This document shows positions 17,554-26,220 of a stretch of DNA of 64,000 bases, piece after piece. Both the position numbers and the translations under genes were made by a program. The DNA comes from Niabella pedocola. Lineage in GTDB: Bacteria; Bacteroidota; Bacteroidia; Chitinophagales; Chitinophagaceae. The DNA lies in the NCBI RefSeq assembly GCF_021044425.1, contig NZ_JAJNEC010000007.1, positions 1-64,000 on the forward strand, in the 5' to 3' direction. Below the pieces are notes generated by a model. It did no database searches. It was given only the letters and a program-made list of their open reading frames with translations, and had not been told where the DNA came from. Every line of letters starts with the position of its first letter. The first letter of the stretch is position 1.

Positions 17554-17580
17554 CAAAAAAAGCCCCCGCATTACGGAGGC
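17554..17580 (-). terminator. Terminator downstream of mqo
   Basis: A seven-bp GC-rich stem (17562-17568 with 17574-17580) with a five-base loop. On the minus strand it is followed by an eight-base T-run. It lies 27 bp after the mqo stop. The space up to 17352 holds only this and the BlaI operator. Confidence 0.85.
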
Positions 17581-17606
17581 TTATAACGTTAGGGTTATGG
17601 TATCAA

Positions 17607-19133
17607 TCAGGCATCTATAGCTATTCCTACGGGCACCGGTTCCTTCCAGCTTAGCTGCAGCAGTTCGCAGGTTTCTGTACGCACCTGGTAGCGCAGTGTT
17701 TCGTTCTCTTCCAGGTTTTGTCCTAAAGACGGAATCATGGCTTTTAATTTTTCATTCCATTTTCCGTTAAAACGGTCGGGGAAACAACGCTCCAGTAATG
17801 TTAGCATAATGGATACCGATGTTGAAGCACCCGGAGATGCCCCCAGCAGGGCCCCGATGGTGCCGTCTTCACTGGTAACGATCTCCGTTCCGAATTGTAA
17901 GGATGCGCCTTTTTCGGCATCTTTATAAATGATCTGTACCCGCTGGCCTGCTTCTTCCAGCTTCCAGTCCTCCGTTTTTGCCTCCGGGTAAAATACCCGC
18001 AACGCTTCAAGACGGTCTTCAAAAGACAGGCTGAGCTGCTGGATCAGGTATTTTTCCAGTTCATAGTTTTTAAGTCCTACCCGCATCAGCGATACAATAT
18101 TCCAGTATTTGATGGATTCAAACAGATCCCAGTAAGAACCTTCTTTGAGGAATTTCGTGGAGAACGTAGCAAAGGGGCCAAACAGGATGGAGGTTTCCTC
18201 TCCCATTACACGGGTATCTAAGTGAGGCACGCTCATAGGCGGTGCGCCTACTGAAGCCTGCCCGTATACTTTTGCATGATGCTTGGCAACTACTTCCGGG
18301 TTACTGCATACCAGCCACTGGCCACCCACCGGAAACCCGCCATAGAGTTTACTTTCGGGAATGTCGCTATCCTGCAGCAAATGCAGCGATCCGCCGCCTG
18401 CGCCGATGAATACAAACCGTGAGTAGTAGATCACTTTTTCACCGGTAGAAAGGTTTTTTACTTTTACTTTCCACCTTCCGTCATCTTGCCGGATGAGGTC
18501 ATATACTTCATGCAGCAGGTGCAGTTCCGTATTTCCTCTTTCAACCATATTATCAATAAAGATCTTCGTTAACGCGCCGTAATCCACATCCGTTCCCAAC
18601 TCCGTGTAGGTTGTTGCAATTTTCTCCGAACGGTCGCGTCCTTCAACAACCAGCGGTATCCAGTTTTTGATCACCTCCGGATCTTCTGAATACTCCATTC
18701 CCTTAAACAATTCGAATTGCTGCAAGGCCTGGTACCGCTTGCGGAGATAGTTTACATCATTTTCTCCACGCACAAAACTCATATGCGGCACGGTGCGGAT
18801 AAAATCTTTCGGATCATCGATCTGCCCATTCTTAACCAGGTACGACCAAAATTGCTTGGATTGCTCAAACTGTTCAATAATATCCAGCGCCTTTTTAGTT
18901 TCAATACTCCCGTCTTCCCTCTCAGGTGTATAATTCAGCTCGCATAAAGCGGCGTGACCGGTACCTGCATTGTTCCAGGCGTCTGAACTTTCCCCGGCCA
19001 TCCGGCCCAGGCGTTCAAAAATATGAATGGAATGCCCCGGTTCCAGCTCATTGATAAAAGCGCCTAATGTTGCGCTCATGATCCCTGCACCAATCAATAC
19101 TACATCAGTATCTATTTCTTTTCTTTTAGCCAC
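17607..19133 (-). CDS. mqo: Malate:quinone oxidoreductase
   Basis: A 508-residue FAD enzyme. The N-terminal dinucleotide fold reads DVVLIGAGIMSATLGAFI, followed by the mqo hallmarks WNNAGTGHAALCELNYTPE and MSFVRGENDVNYL, then FVFIGAGGGSLHLLQ, and near the C-terminus LLGASPGASTSVSIML. It oxidises malate to oxaloacetate and passes electrons to quinone at the inner face of the membrane, replacing or supplementing NAD malate dehydrogenase in the TCA cycle. Full length for the family (about 490-510). A TAATTTTG at 19165-19172 (minus strand) is a plausible -7 element. It stands alone with its own terminator. Confidence 0.95.
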   Translation of the reverse strand: MAKRKEIDTDVVLIGAGIMSATLGAFINELEPGHSIHIFERLGRMAGESSDAWNNAGTGHAALCELNYTPEREDGSIETKKALDIIEQFEQSKQFWSYLVKNGQIDDPKDFIRTVPHMSFVRGENDVNYLRKRYQALQQFELFKGMEYSEDPEVIKNWIPLVVEGRDRSEKIATTYTELGTDVDYGALTKIFIDNMVERGNTELHLLHEVYDLIRQDDGRWKVKVKNLSTGEKVIYYSRFVFIGAGGGSLHLLQDSDIPESKLYGGFPVGGQWLVCSNPEVVAKHHAKVYGQASVGAPPMSVPHLDTRVMGEETSILFGPFATFSTKFLKEGSYWDLFESIKYWNIVSLMRVGLKNYELEKYLIQQLSLSFEDRLEALRVFYPEAKTEDWKLEEAGQRVQIIYKDAEKGASLQFGTEIVTSEDGTIGALLGASPGASTSVSIMLTLLERCFPDRFNGKWNEKLKAMIPSLGQNLEENETLRYQVRTETCELLQLSWKEPVPVGIAIDA

Positions 19134-19491
19134 GTTCAGCGATTTTAGTCCTTAAAATGTGGTGCAAAATTAAAAAGAACTGGAGAAAATATAACTTTCG
19201 AAAACGTTATACTTTTTATTTATTAATGAAAAAAACAGTCATTTTCTCCCGGTAGTACGAACAGTCGTTTTATTATGCCCCACAAACCAGGCATTTTACC
19301 GGACGGGCAGGCGCATTGGTTGTCTGTAGCCGCCAATGATTGCTCACGGATTACACCAGCTGCCATAGAAAAAACTAGAATCCGCTGTGTGCATCTGGGA
19401 AATCTGTGCGGGAGAAAAACTACAACCCGCCGTCCGCCCGGACATCCTCCTTCTTGCTGCATTCCTTTCTGGCAGAGAAAACCTATATTTA

Positions 19492-19929
19492 ATGAAAAAG
19501 AAAATGATCTGGAAAAAACCCGTTGCACTGGATGAGTTGAATCATACGCCCGAATATATGGGCAGCTATCTCGATATACGATTCACCGGGGTGACAGACG
19601 ATACGCTTACCGCCACAATGCCGGTTACCCCAAAAGTACACCAGCCCTATGGCATTCTTCATGGCGGGGCTTCGGTGGCACTGGCGGAAACAGTAGGCTC
19701 TTATGCCAGCAGCCTGGTAGTAGACACTGCTCAATTTATGGTGGTAGGCATGGAAGTAAATGCCAATCACCTCAAACCGGTAGCTTCCGGTATGGTTCGG
19801 GCAGTTTGCAGTCCGCTCCATTTGGGCACCAAAACCCATGTATGGGATATCCGCATTTACAATGATGCGGACCAGCTTACCTGTGTGAGCCGGTTAACCG
19901 TTGCGGTTATTGAAAAGCGCGTATTTTAA
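19492..19929 (+). CDS. Hotdog-fold thioesterase (PaaI/MenI-like)
   Basis: A 145-residue hotdog-fold acyl-CoA thioesterase: LGSY-like MGSYLDIRFTGV, the central-helix motif HGGASVALAETVGSYAS with the active-site region HGG plus the downstream Glu, and VGMEVNANHLKPV. It is of the YbdB/MenI/PaaI type that hydrolyses aryl or hydroxy-naphthoyl CoA esters; a role in menaquinone synthesis (DHNA-CoA thioesterase) is possible but not proved by context. The start at 19492 gives the usual length; an in-frame extension to 19387 is unlikely to be translated. Confidence 0.85.
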   Translation: MKKKMIWKKPVALDELNHTPEYMGSYLDIRFTGVTDDTLTATMPVTPKVHQPYGILHGGASVALAETVGSYASSLVVDTAQFMVVGMEVNANHLKPVASGMVRAVCSPLHLGTKTHVWDIRIYNDADQLTCVSRLTVAVIEKRVF

Positions 19930-19954
19930 GCCAGGTAGCTGTGTAGAACCGGGA

Positions 19955-20425
19955 TCAGTTCCGCCTAAACTTATACGTAACCGTATTAAAATTGTTATTG
20001 ACTACCGCCCTGAACCGGTCCGTATTTGTAAAATTGAGATCATCAAAATTTTCTGCCAGTATTTGCTGATCTTCCACATTTGTTGCAGAAAGCAACAGGC
20101 TGTGTTTTTGTTCGGAGCTTTGTTGTCCGTCGCTATTCGTTACGGTAACCGTATACTTTTTGAGTCGCCAGGTACCGGTGTATTTTGCCCCGGATTGCCG
20201 GGTATAAAAAAAAGAGCCATCGCCTTCGAACTGAAACGTTCCTTCCGAGTATACGGCCTTCGAACTGCCGAAGCCGGCTTTGTCGACATCATACAGGGCC
20301 CACTGCCCGATGATCCGTTTATCATATGATTTAAAGAAATCTTTACTGCAACCTGCTGTTATACATAAAAAAAATAAGGGCAGCATGCCTTTGAACAGTG
20401 AAACCCGATGTTTTGCAATAGACAT
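19955..20425 (-). CDS. Lipocalin-like lipoprotein
   Basis: A 156-residue predicted lipoprotein. The signal segment LPLFFLCITAGC is a lipobox-type end with Cys26. It is followed by IIGQWALYDVD, FQFEGDGSFFYTRQ and YTGTWRLKKYTVTVT, the repeating strand pattern of the lipocalin-like (DUF4923/lipocalin_4) proteins frequent in Bacteroidota. Function unknown. It converges on the thioesterase gene. Confidence 0.7.
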   Translation of the reverse strand: MSIAKHRVSLFKGMLPLFFLCITAGCSKDFFKSYDKRIIGQWALYDVDKAGFGSSKAVYSEGTFQFEGDGSFFYTRQSGAKYTGTWRLKKYTVTVTNSDGQQSSEQKHSLLLSATNVEDQQILAENFDDLNFTNTDRFRAVVNNNFNTVTYKFRRN

Positions 20426-20510
20426 ATCCGGTGATTTTGGTCTTCTAAAATTAAACTGCTCCGCATGTATAAAAATGCAGGTGCCCTTCTTTTAACAAAG
20501 ATTTCGGCAT

Positions 20511-20540
20511 AAAAAAACCTCCGCACTGCGAAGGTTTTTA
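20511..20540 (-). terminator. Bidirectional terminator
   Basis: Inverted repeat AACCTCCGC (20516-20524) and GCGAAGGTT (20528-20536), with one mismatch, and T-runs in both directions. On the minus strand it lies about 125 bp downstream of the gene at 20665. Its stem resembles the pnp terminator. Confidence 0.75.
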
Positions 20541-20664
20541 AGATCCCAGGAAGTTTATTACCCGCCTCCACGGCACCGGCCAACCGCTGCTTTTAAGTCC
20601 GCTCCCCATCCGCTTCATTCATTCTTCCGGAGCAGCGCCCGGCATCAACGGTTATAAGAACGGA

Positions 20665-20994
20665 TTATTCCTGCTGCCGGGCGGCAAACTTTTGCAATAA
20701 CCCCGGAAGCGCTGCAGCGATGGCACCCGTAACTGCCGGCGGCAATCCAAACCGCGAAGTAAGCGAACCGATAAGCCCTCCTTCAATTGCATTGGTAGCC
20801 GTTCCTCCGGAACTTATTGCCTGCTGCAGGTTGCTTAAAATGCCCCCGCCCGACGATGAAGTACCCGCCGTATTGTTTATGTGCCGGGCAATTTCGTCAT
20901 GTATCGCCGCTTCCTGTTCGGGAGTAACATTACCGGCAATAGCGGGATGCCCCCCTAATTCATTTTTTACAGCATTCAGAATTTCTTCAAACAT
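20665..20994 (-). CDS. Small conserved DUF937-like protein
   Basis: A 109-residue protein made of an N-terminal helical part (MFEEILNAVKNELGGHPAIAG), a Gly/Ser-rich linker and a C-terminal AIEGGLIGSLTSRFGLPPAVTGAIAAALPGLL segment. This pattern is common in small cytoplasmic proteins of Bacteroidota and resembles DUF937/YidB-like sequences. No catalytic motif is visible and the function is unknown. Confidence 0.7.
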   Translation of the reverse strand: MFEEILNAVKNELGGHPAIAGNVTPEQEAAIHDEIARHINNTAGTSSSGGGILSNLQQAISSGGTATNAIEGGLIGSLTSRFGLPPAVTGAIAAALPGLLQKFAARQQE

Positions 20995-21119
20995 GGTAAT
21001 CGATTTTATGCATCGAATTTAGGATAACCATACACCCTCCGGCGTTTGTTTTTTATGAACAAGAAAAAAGAATCGTTTAATAAGGCATATGAGGCTTTGA
21101 AACAAGTCGGGCACATATA

Positions 21120-21150
21120 AAAAAAGACCTCCGCTTCCGCGAAGGTCTTT
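21120..21150 (-). terminator. Terminator of pnp
   Basis: A 12-bp stem with one mismatch (AAAGACCTCCGC at 21123-21134, complement at 21139-21150), loop TTCC, followed on the minus strand by a T-run. It lies 19 bp past the pnp stop. Confidence 0.9.
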
Positions 21151-21168
21151 CAAAATCATTCGGATATT

Positions 21169-23337
21169 TTAATTGTTCTCCGGTGCTGGTCCCTCTTTTC
21201 TGTCCGGACGAGGAATCAATGCCTTACGGGACAATTTGAATTTACCTGATTTAGGATCGGTACCGATCAGTTTCACCTTCATAGAGTCGCCTTCTTTCAC
21301 CACGCCTTCCAGGGTTTCCAGTCGCTTCCAGCTGATTTCGCTGATATGCACCAACCCTTGTTTGCCCGGCAGGAATTCTACAAACGCTCCAAATTCTTTA
21401 ATACCTTTTACCACGGCGTCGTAAACTTCACCTACTACCGGCACGGCCACAATGCCCTTAATCCAGTTCTCAGCTTTTTCAACCGCCGCTTTTTCTACTC
21501 CAAAGATGCTGATCTCACCACGGTTATTCACCTCTTCGATGTTGATCGTAGTGCCGGTTTCGCGCTGCATCTCCTGGATCACTTTACCACCAGGCCCGAT
21601 CACCGCACCGATAAATTCTTTATCAATAAACATCTTCACTACACGCGGTGCATGCGATTTCACTTCCGCACGCGCTTCCGGCATAGCGGTATACATAGCT
21701 TCCAGGATGTGTAAACGACCCGCTTTGGCTTGTTCCAGGGCTTGCTTCATCACTTCCATTGGTAATCCGTCTACCTTGATATCCATCTGCACACCGCAGA
21801 TACCATCACGGGTACCGGTTACTTTAAAATCCATATCCCCCAGGTGGTCTTCATCACCCAGAATATCACTTAAGATAGCAAACTTTTCGCCTTTGGTAAT
21901 CAACCCCATAGCAATACCAGAAACGTGCTTGGGGAGTGGCACTCCGGCATCCATCAGGGCCAGCGAACCGGCACATACAGTAGCCATAGAGCTGGAACCG
22001 TTCGACTCCAGGATATCACTTACCACCCGTACGGTATACCCAAAATCCTCACCTTCTTTCGGCATCATTTGCTTCAAAGAGCGCATTGCCAGGTTGCCGT
22101 GTCCTACTTCGCGGCGACCGGGACCACGCATCATTTTCACTTCCCCGGTTGAGAACGGAGGGAAATTATAGTGCAGTATAAACTTGGAGTATACAGATTT
22201 AGCTGCAGATTCAATCAGCAATTCATCTAAACCAGTACCCAGGGTAACTGTTGTAAGTGATTGTGTTTCACCACGTGTAAACAACGCAGATCCGTGCGGA
22301 GAAGGCAATATATCTACTTCCATATCCAGCGGACGGATTTCTGTAAGTGCCCGGCCGTCCAGTCGTACCCGCTCGTCCAGGATCATATCCCGAACCACAT
22401 CATACTGCAGGTCGTGATAATACCCTTTCGCCATTTTCTTTTGATCCGTTGTAAAAGGAGCTTCTTCCGTACCAGCCTCTTCAAGGTTTTTCAGCAGTTC
22501 CTCTTCAATAGCTGCAAACTGATCGGTGCGCTCATGCTTGCTTAGTTTTCCCTTGGCAACAGCGTACACTTTATCTTTTGCAAAATTGTATACTTTCTCA
22601 AGAAGTACTTCATCCTGAGCCGGTTTTGTATAATCGCGTTTACCGGTTATGCCTTTCAGATCGCGCAGTGCTTCCTGAGCTTTGATCTGAACGCGGATGG
22701 CATCATGTGCCACACCTAAAGCTGCCACCAGGTCGTCTTCACTGCACTCTTCTGATTCACCTTCCACCATCATCAGGTTCTTTTCAGTAGCGGCAATGAT
22801 AAAGTCGATGTCTGACTGTTCCATTTCAGAGCGGGTCGGGTTGATCTTAAACTGACCATTTACACGGCCCACACGTACTTCACTGATGATTTCCTTAATG
22901 GGTACATCAGAAACAGCCAGGGCTGCAGAAGCGGCTAAACAAGCCAGTGCATCCGGCATGATTTCCGGGTCACTGCTCACCAGGGTTACCAGAACCTGCA
23001 CATCGCAGAGGTAATCATCGGGGAACAACGGGCGTAATGCACGGTCGATCAGGCGCGAAACCAATACTTCGTAATCGCTCAACCGGCCTTCTCTTTTGAA
23101 AAAGGAACCGGGGATACGGCCGGCAGAAGCAAATTTTTCCTGGTAGTCTACCGTTAACGGAAAAAAGCTTTGACCCTCTTTGGGTTCTTTATTGGCCACC
23201 ACGGTAGCCAGGATGATACATTTACCCATGGTTACCGTTACGGAACCATCAGCCTGACGGGCGAGGCGACCGGTTTCAAGGGTCACTTCTCTGCCATCGC
23301 CTATATCAAATACCTTTCTTATAGGTTGTTGTAACAT
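21169..23337 (-). CDS. pnp: Polyribonucleotide nucleotidyltransferase (PNPase)
   Basis: A 722-residue protein with the full PNPase order: a first RNase PH domain beginning with GREVTLETGRLARQADGSV, a helical linker, and a second RNase PH domain with FPPFSTGEVKMMRGPGRREVGHGNLA. Then come a KH domain (FIGAVIGPGGKVIQEMQ at about 595) and an S1 domain ending in KFKLSRKALIPRP. It degrades RNA 3' to 5' by phosphorolysis and acts in mRNA turnover and tRNA/rRNA 3'-end quality control. The gene lies downstream of rpsO, the arrangement conserved across many bacteria. Start at 23337 as usual for the family. Confidence 0.97.
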   Translation of the reverse strand: MLQQPIRKVFDIGDGREVTLETGRLARQADGSVTVTMGKCIILATVVANKEPKEGQSFFPLTVDYQEKFASAGRIPGSFFKREGRLSDYEVLVSRLIDRALRPLFPDDYLCDVQVLVTLVSSDPEIMPDALACLAASAALAVSDVPIKEIISEVRVGRVNGQFKINPTRSEMEQSDIDFIIAATEKNLMMVEGESEECSEDDLVAALGVAHDAIRVQIKAQEALRDLKGITGKRDYTKPAQDEVLLEKVYNFAKDKVYAVAKGKLSKHERTDQFAAIEEELLKNLEEAGTEEAPFTTDQKKMAKGYYHDLQYDVVRDMILDERVRLDGRALTEIRPLDMEVDILPSPHGSALFTRGETQSLTTVTLGTGLDELLIESAAKSVYSKFILHYNFPPFSTGEVKMMRGPGRREVGHGNLAMRSLKQMMPKEGEDFGYTVRVVSDILESNGSSSMATVCAGSLALMDAGVPLPKHVSGIAMGLITKGEKFAILSDILGDEDHLGDMDFKVTGTRDGICGVQMDIKVDGLPMEVMKQALEQAKAGRLHILEAMYTAMPEARAEVKSHAPRVVKMFIDKEFIGAVIGPGGKVIQEMQRETGTTINIEEVNNRGEISIFGVEKAAVEKAENWIKGIVAVPVVGEVYDAVVKGIKEFGAFVEFLPGKQGLVHISEISWKRLETLEGVVKEGDSMKVKLIGTDPKSGKFKLSRKALIPRPDRKEGPAPENN

Positions 23338-23650
23338 AAAATAATTTTGTAGTTATAATTAATAATGGACCCGTGTCAGCAGTGCTTCTATCAGCATTTT
23401 TGTTCCGGTTACCCGGAACGCGCCGTGTTTCCGGTATAAAACCAGGCACTTTATGCAGGTCCGTTGTGGGTGTCCTGTGCAGGACAGTTATGAATTTCGA
23501 TCTGGCAAAACTCCGTTTACTGCAAACGGTCTGGGGATAAAAAAGTTATTCCCAACATCCGCCGGATATTGGGAATAGATATTATAATAGTATTGATTGC
23601 TACAATCAAAAACCGGATAAAACATTCACCAATACCCTTTGGTGGTGAAC
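23338..23650 (-). terminator. rpsO-pnp intergenic region with terminator at 23541-23577
   Basis: A 14-bp stem with one mismatch (23547-23560 with 23564-23577) followed on the minus strand by a T-rich run lies about 75 bp after rpsO, so much of the transcription probably stops here. Smaller hairpins follow (CCGG stem near 23408, TCCTG..CAGGA near 23480). These could be processing sites before pnp, by analogy with E. coli rpsO-pnp. No coding frame is seen. Confidence 0.7.
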
Positions 23651-23920
23651 TTATTTTCTCAGACCCAGTTTTTCAATTAATGCGCGATATCCTGCCAGGT
23701 TGTGTTTCTGCAGGTAAGTCAGCAAACGTTTACGCTTACCAACCAGTTGCATCAATCCGCGGTGGGTGGAGAAATCTTTTTTATTTTCTTTTAAATGTGC
23801 ACTTATCTGTGCAATACGCTCAGTTACCTGAGCAACCTGTCCTTCAATAGAACCGGTGTTGGTAGCTTTACCGCCAAATTCGGTAAAAATTGCTGCGTTT
23901 CTTTCTTTTGTAATTGGCAT
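23651..23920 (-). CDS. rpsO: 30S ribosomal protein S15
   Basis: An 89-residue S15: TEFGGKATNTGSIEGQVA, THRGLMQLVGKRKRLL and the C-terminal YRALIEKLGLRK are the conserved 16S rRNA-contacting regions. It is a primary binder of 16S rRNA (helices h20-h22) in 30S assembly. The length is standard. A good Bacteroidota promoter precedes it. Confidence 0.98.
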   Translation of the reverse strand: MPITKERNAAIFTEFGGKATNTGSIEGQVAQVTERIAQISAHLKENKKDFSTHRGLMQLVGKRKRLLTYLQKHNLAGYRALIEKLGLRK

Positions 23921-23972
23921 CTTTAAACTTTTAAAGGATCATCCGATTTTTTTCTATTCAATATTTCGGCTG

Positions 23973-24003
23973 CAAAGGTAATGCATAGAGCGGAAATTAC
24001 CAA
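23973..24003 (-). promoter_or_regulatory. rpsO promoter
   Basis: On the minus strand TTG, 20 bases, then TACCTTTG (23973-23980), matching TTTG/TAnnTTTG. It lies 53 bp before the rpsO start. A 71-residue frame spanning this site is therefore unlikely to be a gene. Confidence 0.75.
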
Positions 24004-24172
24004 TAAAATATTAGCTATCGTTTGGGGTACGCTTCTTTCCTTTAAATAATTGATCCTAATCACCTTATACAAATGCAAAGGGCGCAGGTACCGCGGGCGC
24101 CGGATAGCGGCATACCGGAAGATTTTTCCAAGGAACACGGGAATTATGTCCCGGCGGCCTTCTCTCTCCGGA

Positions 24173-24511
24173 TCACTCTATTTTTAGTATTTCCCCGTCT
24201 TCACCTTTTAATTCCGTTCCGGAAACAATTTCGAAGGTATAACCGGTTTCAAAAGCATCATACTCATACTTCAGCTTCTTCCCGCTGATCTTATAGTGCC
24301 CGCTCCATACGATATCACTGCCTCCGGGGTAAAAGAATGCACGGCCATCAGGTCTTAATTCAATATGCATGGCACCCGAATATTCGCCATATCCGCTAAA
24401 ATTTACCTGTTTAAAGACAATGTTCTCGTTTACCTCCAATTTCTTTGAACAACTCAAAATAAAATAATGCCTATCAGGGCTAGGTAGCTCCGGTTGATCA
24501 TATTCAGTCAT
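24173..24511 (-). CDS. Hypothetical protein with beta-rich region
   Basis: A 112-residue protein I cannot assign. It lacks a signal peptide (MTEYDQPELPSPDRHY). From residue 25 on it is rich in predicted strands with turns (GYGEYSGAMHIELRPDGRAF, IVWSGHYKISGKKLKYEYD), reminiscent of small lipocalin-like or META-type beta folds. It is on the minus strand, isolated between rpsO and the YciI-like gene. Confidence 0.55.
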   Translation of the reverse strand: MTEYDQPELPSPDRHYFILSCSKKLEVNENIVFKQVNFSGYGEYSGAMHIELRPDGRAFFYPGGSDIVWSGHYKISGKKLKYEYDAFETGYTFEIVSGTELKGEDGEILKIE

Positions 24512-24667
24512 TCACTTATATAACCAATCTGTCTTTACAGCGCAACATACCTGCTGAAAAACCATTGTAACTTTAAGGCACTTCTGTTTTTCCGGGTGCG
24601 CGGTTTATCCTATTTTGCAGGAAATCATCTGACCTGTTTTTATACCTTTAAATAATCGCTCTTTAAA

Positions 24668-25003
24668 ATGAAAAAGTTTATCGCCTTATTCCGGGAACCC
24701 GACGGAAGAACAGAACAACACACAGAAAATGCCATAAAAACACACCGGCAAAACTGGGCTTCCTGGATGGAGCGCTGGCATCAACACATCAACGGCGGCA
24801 GCGGGCTCACCCTCGACGGACGGATCTTAAAAGACCCGCAATCCGGAGTGATACCGGATATTTACAAAAACGGAACGGAAATAGTAGGAGGCTTCCTGCT
24901 GATCACCGCAAACGACCTCGATGCAGCTGCAGCAATGATGCAGTCCTGCCCCATTTTTGAATTTGGGGGTTATGTGGAGATCCGGGAATTGCAGCAACAA
25001 TAA
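24668..25003 (+). CDS. YciI-like dimeric alpha-beta barrel protein
   Basis: A 111-residue protein of the YCII-related (DGPF-type) family: N-terminal strand KKFIALFRE, central VGGFLLITANDLDAAAAMMQSCP, and FEFGGYVEIREL at the end, the usual pattern of this ferredoxin-like fold. Family members are small dimeric proteins of mostly unknown enzyme activity, often near ECF sigma factors; no sigma factor is adjacent here. It is 32 bp upstream of the DUF1801-like gene, so the two may form an operon. Confidence 0.75.
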   Translation: MKKFIALFREPDGRTEQHTENAIKTHRQNWASWMERWHQHINGGSGLTLDGRILKDPQSGVIPDIYKNGTEIVGGFLLITANDLDAAAAMMQSCPIFEFGGYVEIRELQQQ

Positions 25004-25035
25004 CAAGAACCGTTTCTTCTATCCAAGCAAGCACA

Positions 25036-25419
25036 ATGAATACCACCTTTGAGGATTTTCTGACGTTGTACCCCCTATCCGTTCAATGCAATGCGCGTTT
25101 GCTCCGGCAGGTGATCCTCGGGCAGCTGCCCGGCATTGATGAACAGCTGGACCTTCCCGCAAAAATGATCGCCTACAGTTATGGCCCCGGGTACGCAGAC
25201 CTGATCTGTGTGATCCTTCCTTCTAAAAAAGGATTAAAACTGGGATTTAATAAGGGGCCGGAAATACAGGATCCGGATGGGCTGTTACAAGGTACTTCAA
25301 AAACAACCCGTTATGTAACCATCGATAACAGTGAACAGATACAGGCACCCGCAATAGCCAGGCTGTTAACGGCGGCATTGGAACAATATAAAAAAAGAGC
25401 AGCACATTCGGGGAAATAG
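25036..25419 (+). CDS. DUF1801 (YdhG-like) protein
   Basis: A 127-residue protein matching the DUF1801/YdhG type: after a helical N-terminus, AYSYGPGYADLICVILPS and GLKLGFNKGPEIQDPDGLL form the core, with TTRYVTI and a C-terminal helix completing it. The family has a frataxin-like/YdhG fold; function is not established. Spacing suggests co-transcription with the YciI-like gene. Confidence 0.7.
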   Translation: MNTTFEDFLTLYPLSVQCNARLLRQVILGQLPGIDEQLDLPAKMIAYSYGPGYADLICVILPSKKGLKLGFNKGPEIQDPDGLLQGTSKTTRYVTIDNSEQIQAPAIARLLTAALEQYKKRAAHSGK

Positions 25420-25481
25420 TAGCGGCACTGCTGACATAAGGCTGTCAGTTTCCGGTTTTATCTTTACCAAAACAATCATTC

Positions 25482-25895
25482 ATGAACCAGCATACGACCA
25501 ATTATACGGACACATTTATATTGATCGCCGATGACAGCCCGGTGGCATCGGGGGAAGTGCCTCCTGTAAAGGGTAACGGGCTTACAGCAGCTCATCTCCA
25601 GTTTGAAATGATCCGTAAACATCCATACCGTTACACATCGGACGATGTGATCTTTGAGGTGTATGCCAAAAAAAATGATTTGACAAAAGCCGAGTACAAG
25701 GCAGCACGGACTGCATTCTTCTCTAAAGGGCAGGCTTGTCTCAGGGCATCACCACTGACCAAACGCTACGGCTGGGGCGTACATAGCAATGCAGAAAGCA
25801 AAATTGCCATTTACGGAGCTGAGACCAAAGAATACGCACAGTTCTCAAAAAACAAATCCCTCAAGATCGTTAAAGCAATGCGTTCTTCAAGATAA
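25482..25895 (+). CDS. DUF6157 family protein
   Basis: A 137-residue protein resembling the DUF6157 family: YTDTFILIADDSPVASGEVPP at the start, HLQFEMIRKHPYRYTSDDVIFEVYA in the middle, and RYGWGVHSNAESKIAIYG near the C-terminus. The function is unknown. It is the third gene of a plus-strand run of small genes. Confidence 0.7.
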   Translation: MNQHTTNYTDTFILIADDSPVASGEVPPVKGNGLTAAHLQFEMIRKHPYRYTSDDVIFEVYAKKNDLTKAEYKAARTAFFSKGQACLRASPLTKRYGWGVHSNAESKIAIYGAETKEYAQFSKNKSLKIVKAMRSSR

Positions 25896-26220
25896 CACAA
25901 AACAGAAAAACCAACCCACGCGCTACAGTTCAGCCGGGCCGGCAACGCTCCCGCTAACAGTCCTTGCATAATTAATAACCGGCTAACAGTCTTGTCTTTT
26001 CGCCATAACCCGGGATAAACGACTCCGGCATTTTTTTTGCGTCAAAGAAAATAGCCAACGCGCATTCAATCTTTTTTTGAAAAGCGGCACAATAAATTAA
26101 CCCGCTTTATATTTTTTTATTTCATTCCTTTTACATAGTTTTAACAAATATCGTGTATTTAGTACATGATATTAATACATGAGGACTTCTAAACTCTAAT
26201 CGGTAACGAATTAACAAGGA
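25896..26220. other. Intergenic region before the first SusC gene
   Basis: About 325 bases, AT-rich. Two direct TACATGA repeats lie near 26163-26180 (GTACATGATATTAATACATG), which could be part of a regulatory site for the SusC/SusD operon. No clear TAnnTTTG promoter or terminator was found. Confidence 0.4.

Noticed and set aside
17374..17571. 65-residue frame between blaI-like and mqo genes
   Set aside because: It lies across the BlaI operator and the mqo terminator.
23923..24138. 71-residue frame upstream of rpsO with a hydrophobic stretch
   Set aside because: It overlaps the rpsO promoter (TTG-N20-TACCTTTG) and has no conserved feature.
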